A stretch of 64,000 nucleotides of DNA from positions 806,001 through 870,000 of the forward strand of contig NZ_JWIC01000004.1 in the NCBI RefSeq assembly GCF_000814765.1, written 5' to 3'. Shown here piece after piece: positions 34,970-44,168 of this stretch. The DNA comes from Pseudoalteromonas luteoviolacea. Lineage in GTDB: Bacteria > Pseudomonadota > Gammaproteobacteria > Enterobacterales > Alteromonadaceae. The translations under genes were made by a program, and so were the position numbers. Below the pieces are notes generated by a model. The model did no database searches and had not been told where the DNA came from. It was given only the letters and a program-made list of their open reading frames with translations. How positions within the stretch are numbered: position 1 is the stretch's first letter; the number at the start of each line of letters is the position of its first letter.

Positions 34970-37513
34970 CTAGTTACCTTGATTCATTTGCGTTAATTTA
35001 TCTCCAATGGGTTTAGAGAAGTTGTACCCATCATATTTATCCCAATTGATAGACCACGTCATTACGCCTCCAAATTTGGGGTAGTTAAATGCAGGTTTAA
35101 TCGTACCGCAGCTAAGGCCCTTAGTTAGGCAGTCTAACGCAGCGATGATGTTGGCGGTCGGCGCTTGGCCAGAGTTAGCCGATTTAGGTCCTGAAGGTAA
35201 ACCGATAGCAACTTGATCATCTCTCAGTGGCGCAAATCGTGTGCCGTCGGCCAACTCAAATCCTTCAATGAGCATTTTAGCGTGTGCGACCATCATGTTT
35301 ACAGAGCCTTCTGGTGCGCTGCCTGGTTCGTATGGATTTGGTAATCCGCCGTTATTGTATAGTTGCACATGAAGCAGATCTAACGTATCTCTGAGCGCGT
35401 CAATCAGCGGGATATAAGCCCCCCAAATACCTGTGTAAGCAATCATGCCGCCATGTACATACGGATGTTCAGGGGCCATGGTAAGCACCATATTTCCACC
35501 CATATTTTGCTCAATTTGCTTAAGTGCACGTGGCAGGCGAGCTTGTATTTGGGAACCGTGTACTAAATTAGAGCCGCTTTCCAAGTCGATATCTAGGCCG
35601 TCAAATCCCCACTCTTGAATGATGTTGGTTAAGCTAGACACAAATTTTGCTTCGTCAGCATCTGTGTTGAGTGTGATTGTGCCCTCAGCGCCACCTAAAC
35701 TGAGAACAAAGATTTTTCCTTGTGCTTGCAGCGCTTTCATATCGGCTTTGAATTGCACAGGGTCAATGGGTGGACAGTTAGAGCGAATATCTTTCTCGAA
35801 TGGTTTGAAGTGCACTGTGCCATCTGAATTACGGTCATTTTCTGCAAAAGCAATATCAATGATGTCCCATGCAGGAGACATTTGTGCTAATGGGATAGGG
35901 CAGCCTGCTGGATTAACAAAGTTATGCCAATAACCTATCAGTTTATGTGTTTTACCAATTGGTTTATCGATGACATTGATGGTGGTGCCAGCGCTTGTTG
36001 CTTGGTTCCCAGCACTGTCTTTGGCAATGGCTGTCAGAGTCTGATTGCCAAGTACCGCAGGTGTATATGTCCATGTATATGGTGATGTGCTATCGCTGCC
36101 GAGCAGCATGCCATTGGCATAAAAATCAACGCTGCTGATTGTGCCTGTCAGTGCTTGTGCCTGAGCGGCGAGGTTTACTGCATCACCTATCACATATTGC
36201 GTACCTGCGGTAGGTGAGGTTAAGTCAACCACAACTGGCTTGTCAGTAATATTCACTTGCACCTGCTGAGAGCTGACATTGCCTTCGTTATCTGTTGCAT
36301 TGGCAGATAACGTCACAGCCCCGAGCGTCGTTGGTTGCCAATTAATAGTCGCAGTTCCGTTGGTAAAGCTACCTAATAAGGTTTGGTTAGCGTAGACATC
36401 CAATTGTGTGACAGTACCGTCCGCGTCACTCGCCAACACTTTAACTTCACTGGCTTGCCCTTGCAGTAATGTACTATTTGGTTGCGGAGATTCAAAGCGG
36501 ACTTCAGGTGCGATGGCGCAAACACCTAGGTCACTCCAGGCGTCAGCCCAATGCTGCCCGACACCAGGCTCGTAAGCCCACTGAGCATTCGAGCTGCACC
36601 AGCCGCTGACATCGCAGCGGTATTTTCTGTTGTTGTGTGAGACTAGCTCACCACTTTGGTATGCTTGGCCTGCTTGGTAAGATTTGAGACCCGCACACCC
36701 ACCTTGTGAAGCAGAGGCGACTTTGATATTCACGATGGCATCGCTGGAAGCGTTTTTATCATCGCTGGCTGAGATTTTTATTTGCACTTGACCCGTGACG
36801 TCACTTACCCAGTCAAAAGTGATATTGCCGTCGGTAAATGTGGCAACTTCAGTGTTATCGATAAATATTGATGCATTGGTCACTGAACCATCCGGATCGG
36901 TAGCAGTTGCTGTAATACGCACTACGTCACCGAGTGCAAACTGATCATTATTGCCCGGTGAGCTTAGCTCAATGGCTGGTGGCGTATTGCTGTTAGCATC
37001 TTTAACTTCAATGTTAACCGAACTTGTTTGACTCGCGCCTTGATCATCAGTAGCAACCGCAGATACAACATGTGGACCCAGCTGAGCGACCCAATTAACT
37101 TGGTATGGTGCCTGATTGTCAAAACCGACTGAGACATCATCAATAAAAAATTCGACTTGCCCAATAGCACCGTCCGGATCAGACGCACTTGCCGACAAGA
37201 CAACGCTGTCATTTGACTTAAAAACACTTCCTTGGGTGGGGGTTAACAAGGCCACTTCTGGACTTTGATTACCACCACAAACACCTAAGTTTTTCCAAAC
37301 TTTGTAGTCCCCGGAGTTTTGTTGAGGGTCTTCATTTTGACTATACCATCTCGCTTCGAAAGCACTATTTAAATACTTGATTTGATCTCCAGCACGATAG
37401 ACTTCAGAAGCTTGCCAAGTCGCCAAGCCTGTGCAGTTTGCAGCGAGGGTTTGCATGCTAGATAGCAGCAGTACGCCACTGCCGAGCAAATAGCTCATAT
37501 TGCTTTTTCTCAT
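34970..37513 (-). CDS. Secreted multi-domain GH18 chitinase
   Basis: The protein of 847 residues has: signal peptide; a CBM5/12-like chitin-binding module at about 27-80 with CTGLATWQASEVYRAGD; two Ig-like repeats; a second chitin-binding module (YQAGQAYQSGELVSHNNRKYRC); two more Ig-like repeats; and a GH18 domain from about 520. The catalytic motif reads FDGLDIDLE, with the proton-donor Glu at about residue 645. It would hydrolyse chitin outside the cell. ATG 37513 with AAGGAG upstream is chosen over the frame's start at 37552. No partner chitin genes are adjacent. Confidence 0.93.
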   Translation of the reverse strand: MRKSNMSYLLGSGVLLLSSMQTLAANCTGLATWQASEVYRAGDQIKYLNSAFEARWYSQNEDPQQNSGDYKVWKNLGVCGGNQSPEVALLTPTQGSVFKSNDSVVLSASASDPDGAIGQVEFFIDDVSVGFDNQAPYQVNWVAQLGPHVVSAVATDDQGASQTSSVNIEVKDANSNTPPAIELSSPGNNDQFALGDVVRITATATDPDGSVTNASIFIDNTEVATFTDGNITFDWVSDVTGQVQIKISASDDKNASSDAIVNIKVASASQGGCAGLKSYQAGQAYQSGELVSHNNRKYRCDVSGWCSSNAQWAYEPGVGQHWADAWSDLGVCAIAPEVRFESPQPNSTLLQGQASEVKVLASDADGTVTQLDVYANQTLLGSFTNGTATINWQPTTLGAVTLSANATDNEGNVSSQQVQVNITDKPVVVDLTSPTAGTQYVIGDAVNLAAQAQALTGTISSVDFYANGMLLGSDSTSPYTWTYTPAVLGNQTLTAIAKDSAGNQATSAGTTINVIDKPIGKTHKLIGYWHNFVNPAGCPIPLAQMSPAWDIIDIAFAENDRNSDGTVHFKPFEKDIRSNCPPIDPVQFKADMKALQAQGKIFVLSLGGAEGTITLNTDADEAKFVSSLTNIIQEWGFDGLDIDLESGSNLVHGSQIQARLPRALKQIEQNMGGNMVLTMAPEHPYVHGGMIAYTGIWGAYIPLIDALRDTLDLLHVQLYNNGGLPNPYEPGSAPEGSVNMMVAHAKMLIEGFELADGTRFAPLRDDQVAIGLPSGPKSANSGQAPTANIIAALDCLTKGLSCGTIKPAFNYPKFGGVMTWSINWDKYDGYNFSKPIGDKLTQMNQGN

Positions 37514-37626
37514 TGTTTTTCTCCTTTTACATGTTGTATGTTTTGTGAACAAAACGTATCCAGCATAGAGCTATGTTAAGGGTTAATCAATGGTTTTTTG
37601 CTTCGGCGGCCTGCGTAACCGCAGCG

Positions 37627-37650
37627 AGTCAGTGGTGTCACCCACTGACT
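37627..37650 (-). terminator. Hairpin downstream of mscS
   Basis: AGTCAGTGG (37627-37635), loop TGTCAC, CCACTGACT (37642-37650). The stem is strong but has no T tract, so it may be a terminator or a 3'-protecting structure. Confidence 0.45.
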
Positions 37651-37660
37651 GTGTTTACGC

Positions 37661-38500
37661 TTAATCTAGTTTTGATGCATTTGATTTAACAGTAACAACA
37701 CGTTGAGGGAATGGGATTTCGATCTGTGCGTCTTTGAAGCCTTGATAAATTGCGTGATTGACGTTGAGCTTGTTTTCAATCAGAGAAATCGTCGGTGTCC
37801 AATATCGATAGCTAATGGTCACCGAGCTGTCAGCAAATTCCTCAATACCGACTTGTGGCGCAGGATCTTTAGCCACATTATCATCATGACGGAGGATGTT
37901 TTCGATCACTGAAATGGCGGTCGTAGCAGAGGCACTATAGGCGATACCTATTTGGCCTTCTACGTGTGAATAATTAAAAGAATTATGTAAGACTTCACCA
38001 ATGATATGTTTGTTGGGTACGGTTATTTCAACCTTTTGTTCATTGATTAAAATAGTATGACCGAGTTCAATTGATTTTACTTGGCCGCTAGCGCCTTTAA
38101 TTGAAATTGTGTCACCAACAACGAAGGGACGTGTCGCTATCAGCGCAAGGCCTGCGCCATAGTTTGATAACATCCCTTGTACTGCAAGGCCCGCACCAAG
38201 CGAGGCGGCACCAATGGCTGCGACGAATGGCGTCACGCTGATACCAATTTTACCGAGCGCAATGATGATAAACATGGTGACCACAATGACCTTGACCACA
38301 TTTGATACAAAGTTTGTTAAGGTAATATCGATATTGTGTCTGACCAATAACGTATGCGTCGCCCCCGCTAATTTTTTGGCCAGCCACAAGCCAAAAGCGA
38401 AGATTAAAATAGCCGCTAACAATTGCATACTATAGGTGAGCAAGTATGTGCGGATCATGTCGTAGTATTTCTCAAACTGTGCGATTTCTTGCTCTATCAA
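37661..38500 (-). CDS. mscS: Small-conductance mechanosensitive channel (MscS family)
   Basis: The 279-residue protein has three N-terminal membrane segments (TM3 with GAASLGAGLAVQGMLSNYGAGLALIATRPF, the pore helix) and the MscS beta/alpha-beta cytoplasmic domain (TISIKGASGQVKSIELGHTILI, VPNKHIIGEVLHN). It opens on hypo-osmotic stress. It follows lrgB 31 bp upstream on the same strand, so an osmotic/envelope stress operon is possible. Confidence 0.93.
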   Translation of the reverse strand: MIEQEIAQFEKYYDMIRTYLLTYSMQLLAAILIFAFGLWLAKKLAGATHTLLVRHNIDITLTNFVSNVVKVIVVTMFIIIALGKIGISVTPFVAAIGAASLGAGLAVQGMLSNYGAGLALIATRPFVVGDTISIKGASGQVKSIELGHTILINEQKVEITVPNKHIIGEVLHNSFNYSHVEGQIGIAYSASATTAISVIENILRHDDNVAKDPAPQVGIEEFADSSVTISYRYWTPTISLIENKLNVNHAIYQGFKDAQIEIPFPQRVVTVKSNASKLD

Positions 38501-38531
38501 GATAGGCTCCTTGATGTGTAGTGTGAATGAG

Positions 38532-39221
38532 TTAATGGTTTAAGTGATTGAGTATAGTAAACAGTATAGGTACCCAAAAAGCACTGATCATTGCGCTGAG
38601 TATCATCGCGGCAGAGGCGAAAGCGCCAGCAAGAGGGTGGTGTTCCATAGCTGCAGCTGTACCAATAGCGTGACAGCTGACGCCCAGAGCGATACCCTTC
38701 GCTTGCGGTTGGGTGACGTTGAATAGTGACAGACAATAGACACCAAATACACCACCTAATACGCCTATTAAAATAACCATTGCCGCCGCGATACTGGGTA
38801 AACCACCTAAAGATTCTGTAATGAGCAATGTGATAGGCGTTGTCACTGATAACGCCATCATGGTGCTGGTTAAGACATCGCCTGCATCAAGTAGAATACA
38901 TATGATATAGGCGATAAGTGTAGACAGTGAAATACCGACAAAGGCACACAAGGTGAGTAAAGCAAAGACCGGTTTTATATAGGTGAATTGTTGATATAGT
39001 GGGTAAGCAAGTGCAACTACGGCAGGTTCTAAGAGCCAGTTAATAGGCCGACTCGCGTGAAAGTATTGGTCATAGCTAACCCCAGAGATGAGCAGTAATA
39101 CACTGATCATAGCGATACAGATCAGCACGGGATTGAGCAGTGGACTAGGCCAAGTGAGGTAAATCTTCCTTGTTACTAAAAAAAGTAAAGTCGTTAAAGC
39201 ACATGCCAGTATGCTAATCAC
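38532..39221 (-). CDS. lrgB: LrgB/CidB-family membrane protein
   Basis: The 229-residue protein has about seven membrane segments, with PVVALAYPLYQQFTYIKPV and SVTTPITLLITESLGGLPSIAAAMVILIGVLGGVFG typical of LrgB. The family was linked to control of murein hydrolase activity; in plants and some bacteria members transport small organic acids. It overlaps lrgA by 8 bp and is the partner of LrgA. Confidence 0.9.
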   Translation of the reverse strand: MISILACALTTLLFLVTRKIYLTWPSPLLNPVLICIAMISVLLLISGVSYDQYFHASRPINWLLEPAVVALAYPLYQQFTYIKPVFALLTLCAFVGISLSTLIAYIICILLDAGDVLTSTMMALSVTTPITLLITESLGGLPSIAAAMVILIGVLGGVFGVYCLSLFNVTQPQAKGIALGVSCHAIGTAAAMEHHPLAGAFASAAMILSAMISAFWVPILFTILNHLNH

Positions 39222-39567
39222 GGTATTTTCCTTTTGCGGCTAGCTTGCCGACACAAAGTAATATGATGACAGGGAGTACGGTTAGTAATAGGCTTATTAG
39301 CACGATATGTTCAGCTATCATCGTCAGATGACTAATAAAGCCAACCCCTACTGGAATAAAAAACAGAGGTAAATATTTGATTAATAACTGGCTTGTTGGG
39401 GCAAGTTTTTCTGGGTTTATGATATTAAATAAAAGCAATAGAAAAAGTACGATTAACCCCACCAAAGGTGCTGGAAAGTTAACTCCTGTCAACGCGATCA
39501 GCATTTTGGCACTGTAGAGGCATATTACGATGCAGAATATGCCGATGAGGTAGTGAAATATTTGCAC
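39214..39567 (-). CDS. lrgA: LrgA/CidA-family holin-like protein
   Basis: The 117-residue protein has four membrane segments and the family stretch FFIPVGVGFISHLTMIAEH. The pair with LrgB is conserved in many bacteria and linked to cell lysis, fermentation products or pyruvate uptake. It precedes lrgB with an 8-bp overlap, and mscS follows downstream. Confidence 0.9.
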   Translation of the reverse strand: MQIFHYLIGIFCIVICLYSAKMLIALTGVNFPAPLVGLIVLFLLLLFNIINPEKLAPTSQLLIKYLPLFFIPVGVGFISHLTMIAEHIVLISLLLTVLPVIILLCVGKLAAKGKYRD

Positions 39568-39603
39568 TGGCGTTTCATTAACACGTTATTGGCAATGGGA
39601 GAG

Positions 39604-40401
39604 CTATTTCCACTTTGCACGTTTAAAATAAGGTTTATTATTACTTCCTTTTACACCATTTTTCATAGCGACACGAGTGTTTTTTGTGCACAGTAGTTTA
39701 ATTTGATACCAGGTTTCAAGCCACAACAACCTTCTCGATGGGGGAGTATATGCGCGGTTATAAAGCTGTTTGATGGCGGCTAAGGCATCGGGGGAGTGAT
39801 GACGAAGAGCATTAACTTGTTGTTCAATGTAGCCTAATGGATTGTCATGAACCGCTGTAACAAGGCCAAACTCTTTAGCTTGATGTGCGTCTATACGTTC
39901 AGCACTCATGGCTAAGAGTAGGGCGTTATCCTGATTAATATAAGAGGGTAAAATGATGCTAGTGCCCATATCTGGACACAGTCCCCATCTGGATTCCATG
40001 ATAGCCACCTGAGTATTTGGTTTGGCGATGCGAAAGTCAGCACCCAACGCAATATGCAACCCGCCGCCCAAGCAATTACCTTGCAAAAGGGCATACACAG
40101 GGACAGGTAAAGTACGCCAACCTAAAACGACACGCTGTACTAAGTTTTGGTTACCTGGGAGCAATTTGATCAACAGCTTGATTATATGACTTGGACGCTT
40201 GGTTACACTTTGTACATCGAGTCCCGAGCAAAAGTGTTCGCCTTCACTCTGAATAATCACGGCCCTTACTTGATGATTAACACGGATCTGGTGAATGATT
40301 TGGTCCAGCTGTTTGAACATCTCAAACGAAAGAGCATTCTGCTTTTCTGCGCGTTTTAGTGTGATCCACGCAATATCGTCGATAGTATCCAATTGCACCA
40401 T
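39604..40401 (-). CDS. Enoyl-CoA hydratase/isomerase family (crotonase) protein
   Basis: The 265-residue protein has the crotonase fold with the oxyanion-hole segment SEGEHFCSGLDVQSV and the core LLQGNCLGGGLHIALGADFRIA. The usual catalytic Glu region reads IMESRWGLCPDMGTSIILP, with the first position Glu and the second Asp, as seen in many hydratase/isomerases. Substrate is uncertain; fatty-acid or other acyl-CoA breakdown is likely. It lies 36 bp upstream of lrgA on the same strand. Confidence 0.88.
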   Translation of the reverse strand: MVQLDTIDDIAWITLKRAEKQNALSFEMFKQLDQIIHQIRVNHQVRAVIIQSEGEHFCSGLDVQSVTKRPSHIIKLLIKLLPGNQNLVQRVVLGWRTLPVPVYALLQGNCLGGGLHIALGADFRIAKPNTQVAIMESRWGLCPDMGTSIILPSYINQDNALLLAMSAERIDAHQAKEFGLVTAVHDNPLGYIEQQVNALRHHSPDALAAIKQLYNRAYTPPSRRLLWLETWYQIKLLCTKNTRVAMKNGVKGSNNKPYFKRAKWK

Positions 40402-40645
40402 AGTCGCTCCGTTTTATTATTTTTATTCTTTAATAAAGTCTAGAGTAAAAATTCTAACTTAGCCAGTTTGTATTTTATTGGGTACAAATACGCAGATAGC
40501 CACAATTTAAAGCTAATTTAAGTCGACTTTGCTGCATTTGTAACGGTTATTTGGCGTTAAATTTATTTAATACACCCTATCCGAGTAGAAAAAAAATTGA
40601 TGATTTTGGTATTATTAACTGGCTTAATTAGTTAGGGGTGAGGAC

Positions 40646-40966
40646 ATGAGTGCAAGACTGAGCAGTATTGAAGAAGTAATACATCAGGCATACGATATTT
40701 TTCTAGAGTTGGCGCCGGATAATTTATCTCAAGAAGACATTGATCTGTTTAATGAGCACAGAGAAGAGTTTGGTTTCATTGAAGAGGCAGATGTTGACGA
40801 TAGTTGGCAAGCTGTTGTTGCATTTGAACAAGAGGCGGAAAAAGCGCATTTTGTCCAAGTCACGATTGGAATAGAATTTGAAGACGGTGATGAAGTATTT
40901 GCTAAAGTATTGATAAGCAGAGATTTAGATGCGCCATTTTGCCATGTTGTCTGGAAGCAATCATAA
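40646..40966 (+). CDS. Acidic conserved hypothetical protein
   Basis: I do not recognise this 106-residue protein. It is acidic, with N-terminal helices (SSIEEVIHQAYDIFLELAPDNLSQEDIDLF) and a likely beta-rich C-terminal half (AHFVQVTIGIEFEDGDEVFAKVLISRD). A clear GGGGTGAGGAC ribosome site precedes the ATG, and the next gene follows 15 bp downstream, so it is probably real and cotranscribed with the DUF481 protein. Confidence 0.7.
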   Translation: MSARLSSIEEVIHQAYDIFLELAPDNLSQEDIDLFNEHREEFGFIEEADVDDSWQAVVAFEQEAEKAHFVQVTIGIEFEDGDEVFAKVLISRDLDAPFCHVVWKQS

Positions 40967-40981
40967 AGAGCTCGTTGTTTA

Positions 40982-41806
40982 GTGAAAAAAGTGAAGTTAC
41001 TTCTATTGATGTCCGCTTTTTGCAGTTTGCAGGCATTTGCAGTTGATCCGTTTGAAGATTTTCATAAGTATGGCGAGCTGTCTGAAGAAGAAATCCATGA
41101 ACTGCACGAAGGTGAGTTTTTGTATGGAGATATGGAATTCGGGTTTATTGCGAGCAGTGGTAATACAAAAAACTCATCATTTAAAATAAAGGGTAATGTG
41201 TATCAAGATTTTAAACATTGGCGCAACCAGTTTAAACTCGATGGGCATTACGCAGATGAAACTGATACAGAGACAGGCATTGATGACGAAACCGCGTCAC
41301 GGTATTTTTTATCTGCAAAAACAAGTTATAAATTTGGCGTAGATAACGAGTCGTTTTTTGTTTACGGTGATTATGAAGCCGATAAGTTTAATGGTAGAGA
41401 ATATACCGCAACATTTGTTGTTGGATATGGTAATCGATTGTTTGAAGGGCGAAAGAATACGGTCGACTTTCATGTAGGGCCCGGTGTGCTTGTTTATCGT
41501 GTTGATGATGAAACCCAACTCCTTCCCCACGAGGAAAGAGTTGAACGAGGCCATCTATTGCGCGCTTCATTGCAATGGGAGCGAAATATTTCAAAGCGAA
41601 CTCGGTTTAATCAAGACTTTAGCTACGAAGAATCCCTATCATCTCTGGGTTCTCGAGGCTTTTCAGAAACCGCGTTGATAAGCCAAGTAATCGAAGGCCT
41701 ATCGCTTAAAGTTTCTTACACATACAGGTATAATTCTGCACCAGAAGAAAATAAACGCAAAGTTGATACCGAACTCGGTGTAACGTTTGTATATAGTTTT
41801 GATTGA
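40982..41806 (+). CDS. DUF481-family outer-membrane barrel protein
   Basis: The 274-residue protein has a signal peptide (cleavage near AFA) and a beta-rich body starting MEFGFIASSGNTKNSSFKIKGNVYQDF, the DUF481/YdiY pattern, and ends with TELGVTFVYSFD, a barrel terminus with a charged final residue. DUF481 proteins are salt-inducible outer-membrane proteins of unknown function. The start is GTG. It lies between two genes with gaps of 15 and 6 bp, suggesting a three-gene operon. Confidence 0.82.
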   Translation: MKKVKLLLLMSAFCSLQAFAVDPFEDFHKYGELSEEEIHELHEGEFLYGDMEFGFIASSGNTKNSSFKIKGNVYQDFKHWRNQFKLDGHYADETDTETGIDDETASRYFLSAKTSYKFGVDNESFFVYGDYEADKFNGREYTATFVVGYGNRLFEGRKNTVDFHVGPGVLVYRVDDETQLLPHEERVERGHLLRASLQWERNISKRTRFNQDFSYEESLSSLGSRGFSETALISQVIEGLSLKVSYTYRYNSAPEENKRKVDTELGVTFVYSFD

Positions 41807-41812
41807 GGCAAT

Positions 41813-42271
41813 ATGTATCAGAAGACGCAACTGGCATGGGCAATTTGGGGTATCTTAGCGTGGCTAAGTACTTTTGTCGTAATAGGGCTGGTTTTACTAG
41901 GCGCAAATGTTGGTGTGATTGCATTTGGTGCAATCTTGTTACTAGTGGCTGTGGCATTTTATGGATTAACAATTAAGGTTGATACGCAGCAACAGCAGCT
42001 GAGCTGGTGGTTTGGGCCAAAAATAGCCAAGAAAACAATTCATTTTGATGATATTGATGAAGTACGTGCTGTGACGAACTCGTTTCGACATGGTATTGGC
42101 ATTCGTATATCTCATGATGGTTGGGTATATAGCGCATCAGGATTCAAAGCGGTAGAAGTCAGTATGTCCGATGGCACAAAGTACCGCTTAGGTACATCAG
42201 ATCAAGCAGGGCTGCTTGAAGCGATGAAAACCAAAGTAAAGCAAGAAGAACAAGAAAAAGGCGCCGAATAG
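41813..42271 (+). CDS. Membrane protein with two N-terminal helices and a PH-like domain
   Basis: Residues 9-30 and 36-58 are hydrophobic; the remaining 90 residues look like a small beta sandwich (IKVDTQQQQLSWWFGPKIAKKTIHFDDIDEVRAV), resembling bacterial PH domains found in membrane-anchored envelope proteins. I do not recognise a named family. It begins 6 bp after the DUF481 gene and its stop codon falls inside the loop of the terminator at 42255. Confidence 0.7.
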   Translation: MYQKTQLAWAIWGILAWLSTFVVIGLVLLGANVGVIAFGAILLLVAVAFYGLTIKVDTQQQQLSWWFGPKIAKKTIHFDDIDEVRAVTNSFRHGIGIRISHDGWVYSASGFKAVEVSMSDGTKYRLGTSDQAGLLEAMKTKVKQEEQEKGAE

Positions 42272-42283
42272 GCGCCTTTTTTT
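42255..42283. terminator. Terminator overlapping the stop codon of the 41813 gene
   Basis: AAAAAGGCGCC (42255-42265), loop GAATA, GGCGCC plus T7 (42271-42283). The TAG stop at 42269-42271 is within the hairpin. slyD converges from the other side. Confidence 0.9.
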
Positions 42284-42767
42284 AGTGGTCGTGTCCGCAG
42301 CCGCCGGGGCTGTGAACATGGCCATGAGCCAGTTCATCTGCGGTGGCTTCACGTACTTCCAGTATTTCAACGTCAAAGTGCAGAGTAAGCCCTGACAGGG
42401 GGTGGTTGCCATCTACGATGACTTCATCACCTTCTACACCGATCACGATAACCGCTTGCTCACCTTCATCTGTGGTTGCACGAAACTGCATGCCCACTTC
42501 GACGTCGATACCTTCAAACATGCTTTTTGGAACAGCTTGCGTTAAGTTATCATTGCGTTCACCATAACCTTCTTCTGGTTTCACTGTGACACTGACTTTG
42601 TCGCCAGCTTGCTTGTCAATCAGCGCATTTTCTAAACCTTCAATTAAAAATCCGGTGCCAATAATAAATTCAAGTGGCTCTTCATCAAACGTGTTGTCAA
42701 TGGTGTTTTCATTGTCATCCAAAACAGCATAATGCATTTTTACCACTGCATTTTGAGCAATTTTCAT
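42282..42767 (-). CDS. slyD: FKBP-type peptidyl-prolyl isomerase SlyD
   Basis: The 161-residue protein has the FKBP domain split by the IF domain (AQNAVVKMHYAVLDDNENTIDNTF, GDKVSVTVKPEEGYGERNDNL) and a metal-binding tail rich in His, Gly and Cys (HGHVHSPGGCGHDH). It acts as a prolyl isomerase, chaperone and nickel chaperone in the cytoplasm. The tail is shorter than in E. coli SlyD. It is encoded just before ygfZ on the same strand, with a 10-bp gap. Confidence 0.93.
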   Translation of the reverse strand: MKIAQNAVVKMHYAVLDDNENTIDNTFDEEPLEFIIGTGFLIEGLENALIDKQAGDKVSVTVKPEEGYGERNDNLTQAVPKSMFEGIDVEVGMQFRATTDEGEQAVIVIGVEGDEVIVDGNHPLSGLTLHFDVEILEVREATADELAHGHVHSPGGCGHDH

Positions 42768-42777
42768 AGTGTTTCCG

Positions 42778-43686
42778 TTAATTATCTTCTATAGAGTAAG
42801 GCAGTGCCTTAAGGGCTAGTGATACTGACCCATTGTCTTTTGGCCTCAGTATCGCTGAATCTTCTAAGTCATTTGGTAAGACTGCCAACGCATAGTAGGT
42901 TTTTGTCGTTAGATCGTAGGCTTGATGAATAACCTTACCAGCTCTGCGCCAATTGTCTTCTTCAAGTTGCATCTCTAGGTCTTTAACATCCAATGGGCTT
43001 TCTGATTGGCCATACACAATAAACATGGCACGCTTATTCTTGCCCAGATATCGCATTCTAGCGACCGTTTCTTGACCAGTATAGCAGCCCTTTTTGAAGC
43101 TAATACCATTTAAGGCTTGTAAGTTGACCATTTGTGGTACGAACTCATCAATACCATGTTCACCTAACTGCGGCTCTCCAGCAAGAATATCGCGGATCTG
43201 GAAAGCACTCGGATCGTGCTCAACAGTGAGTTCGTCAGGAATAGACTCAGTGTGCTCGAAGATTAAGATGAGGCTGCCATCATCCAACTTTAGTGCTTTA
43301 CCTGCTGCAAACTGACAGGCGTTACTGTCGGCGTCAAATACCAGCTCAAGAGTCTCGCAGATATCGTTGGCAGCGTTATGAAGTACACCAAAGCATTTAT
43401 GCTCTGTAATGTTTATGTCTACTTGTGCAAATACGCCATATTTGCTTAATTCACGACATGCAACTTCTACTTCAGGTTCTGAGCCAAGTAAATAATATGC
43501 CTCATTAAGACGAAAAACGCGCAGTGCAGCCCATAGCTTGCCTTTTGGACTACAGTGGCCCGTCCATAAGAAATTATTCTCTTGGACTAGGTTGATATCT
43601 TGAGTTACTTGTCCATGAAGATAGCTGAGTTTGTCTTTTCCGGATACTGAGAGTAAGCGAAGAGGGAGTTGGTATACAGTGGCCAT
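42778..43686 (-). CDS. ygfZ: tRNA-modifying / Fe-S assembly protein YgfZ
   Basis: The COG0354 signature KGCYTGQETVARMRYLGKNKR is present, with the key cysteine for activity, in a GcvT-like folate-binding fold. YgfZ supports MiaB-type Fe-S enzymes and 2-methylthio modification of tRNA. The frame opens at TTG 43689 but the ATG at 43686 has AGGA nine bases upstream and gives MATVYQ. 302 residues. It is upstream of slyD and divergent from sdhE, as in related genomes. Confidence 0.93.
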   Translation of the reverse strand: MATVYQLPLRLLSVSGKDKLSYLHGQVTQDINLVQENNFLWTGHCSPKGKLWAALRVFRLNEAYYLLGSEPEVEVACRELSKYGVFAQVDINITEHKCFGVLHNAANDICETLELVFDADSNACQFAAGKALKLDDGSLILIFEHTESIPDELTVEHDPSAFQIRDILAGEPQLGEHGIDEFVPQMVNLQALNGISFKKGCYTGQETVARMRYLGKNKRAMFIVYGQSESPLDVKDLEMQLEEDNWRRAGKVIHQAYDLTTKTYYALAVLPNDLEDSAILRPKDNGSVSLALKALPYSIEDN

Positions 43687-43916
43687 CAAGCTGATCCTGA
43701 GTAAATAGTTTAGATAATGTTACCTGATAAATGGGTGCTGAGATAGGCAAAACCAAGATCAAATGACAATAATTCTTAATAATGACTATCCGCTGTACAG
43801 TCTGTTCCGTTTTGCGCTAGCACAATAGAAATACGAACATATTTTCCTGATTGACGAGTATCGGTTATACTGCCAAGCGTGATTTATATGTGTTAAATAA
43901 GAGGTATTTGAGCAAT

Positions 43917-44168
43917 ATGGAACAATTGTATCCAAAGCCCCGCATTAAGTGGGCCTGTCGCCGTGGCATGTTAGAGTTAGATGTATTGCTTGAGCCATTT
44001 GTTGATGAAGCTTATGACCAATTAAGTGATGCGGATAAGCTGGTTTTTCAACGTTTATTAGAAGTCGAAGACCCTGACTTATTTGCATGGTTTATGGGTC
44101 ATGAAAAGTGCCCACACCCAGATTTAAATAATATGGTGCAATTCATTCTTGATAGAGTCCGCGTATAG
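43917..44168 (+). CDS. sdhE: Succinate dehydrogenase FAD assembly factor SdhE
   Basis: The 83-residue protein has the SdhE/YgfY core (PKPRIKWACRRGMLELDVLLEPF, containing the RGxxE FAD-attachment element RRGMLE). It promotes covalent flavinylation of SdhA and FrdA. ATG 43917 with GAGG upstream is chosen over the frame start at 43851. The next gene, ygfX, overlaps its 3' end by 20 bases, as in the known operon. Confidence 0.95.
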   Translation: MEQLYPKPRIKWACRRGMLELDVLLEPFVDEAYDQLSDADKLVFQRLLEVEDPDLFAWFMGHEKCPHPDLNNMVQFILDRVRV

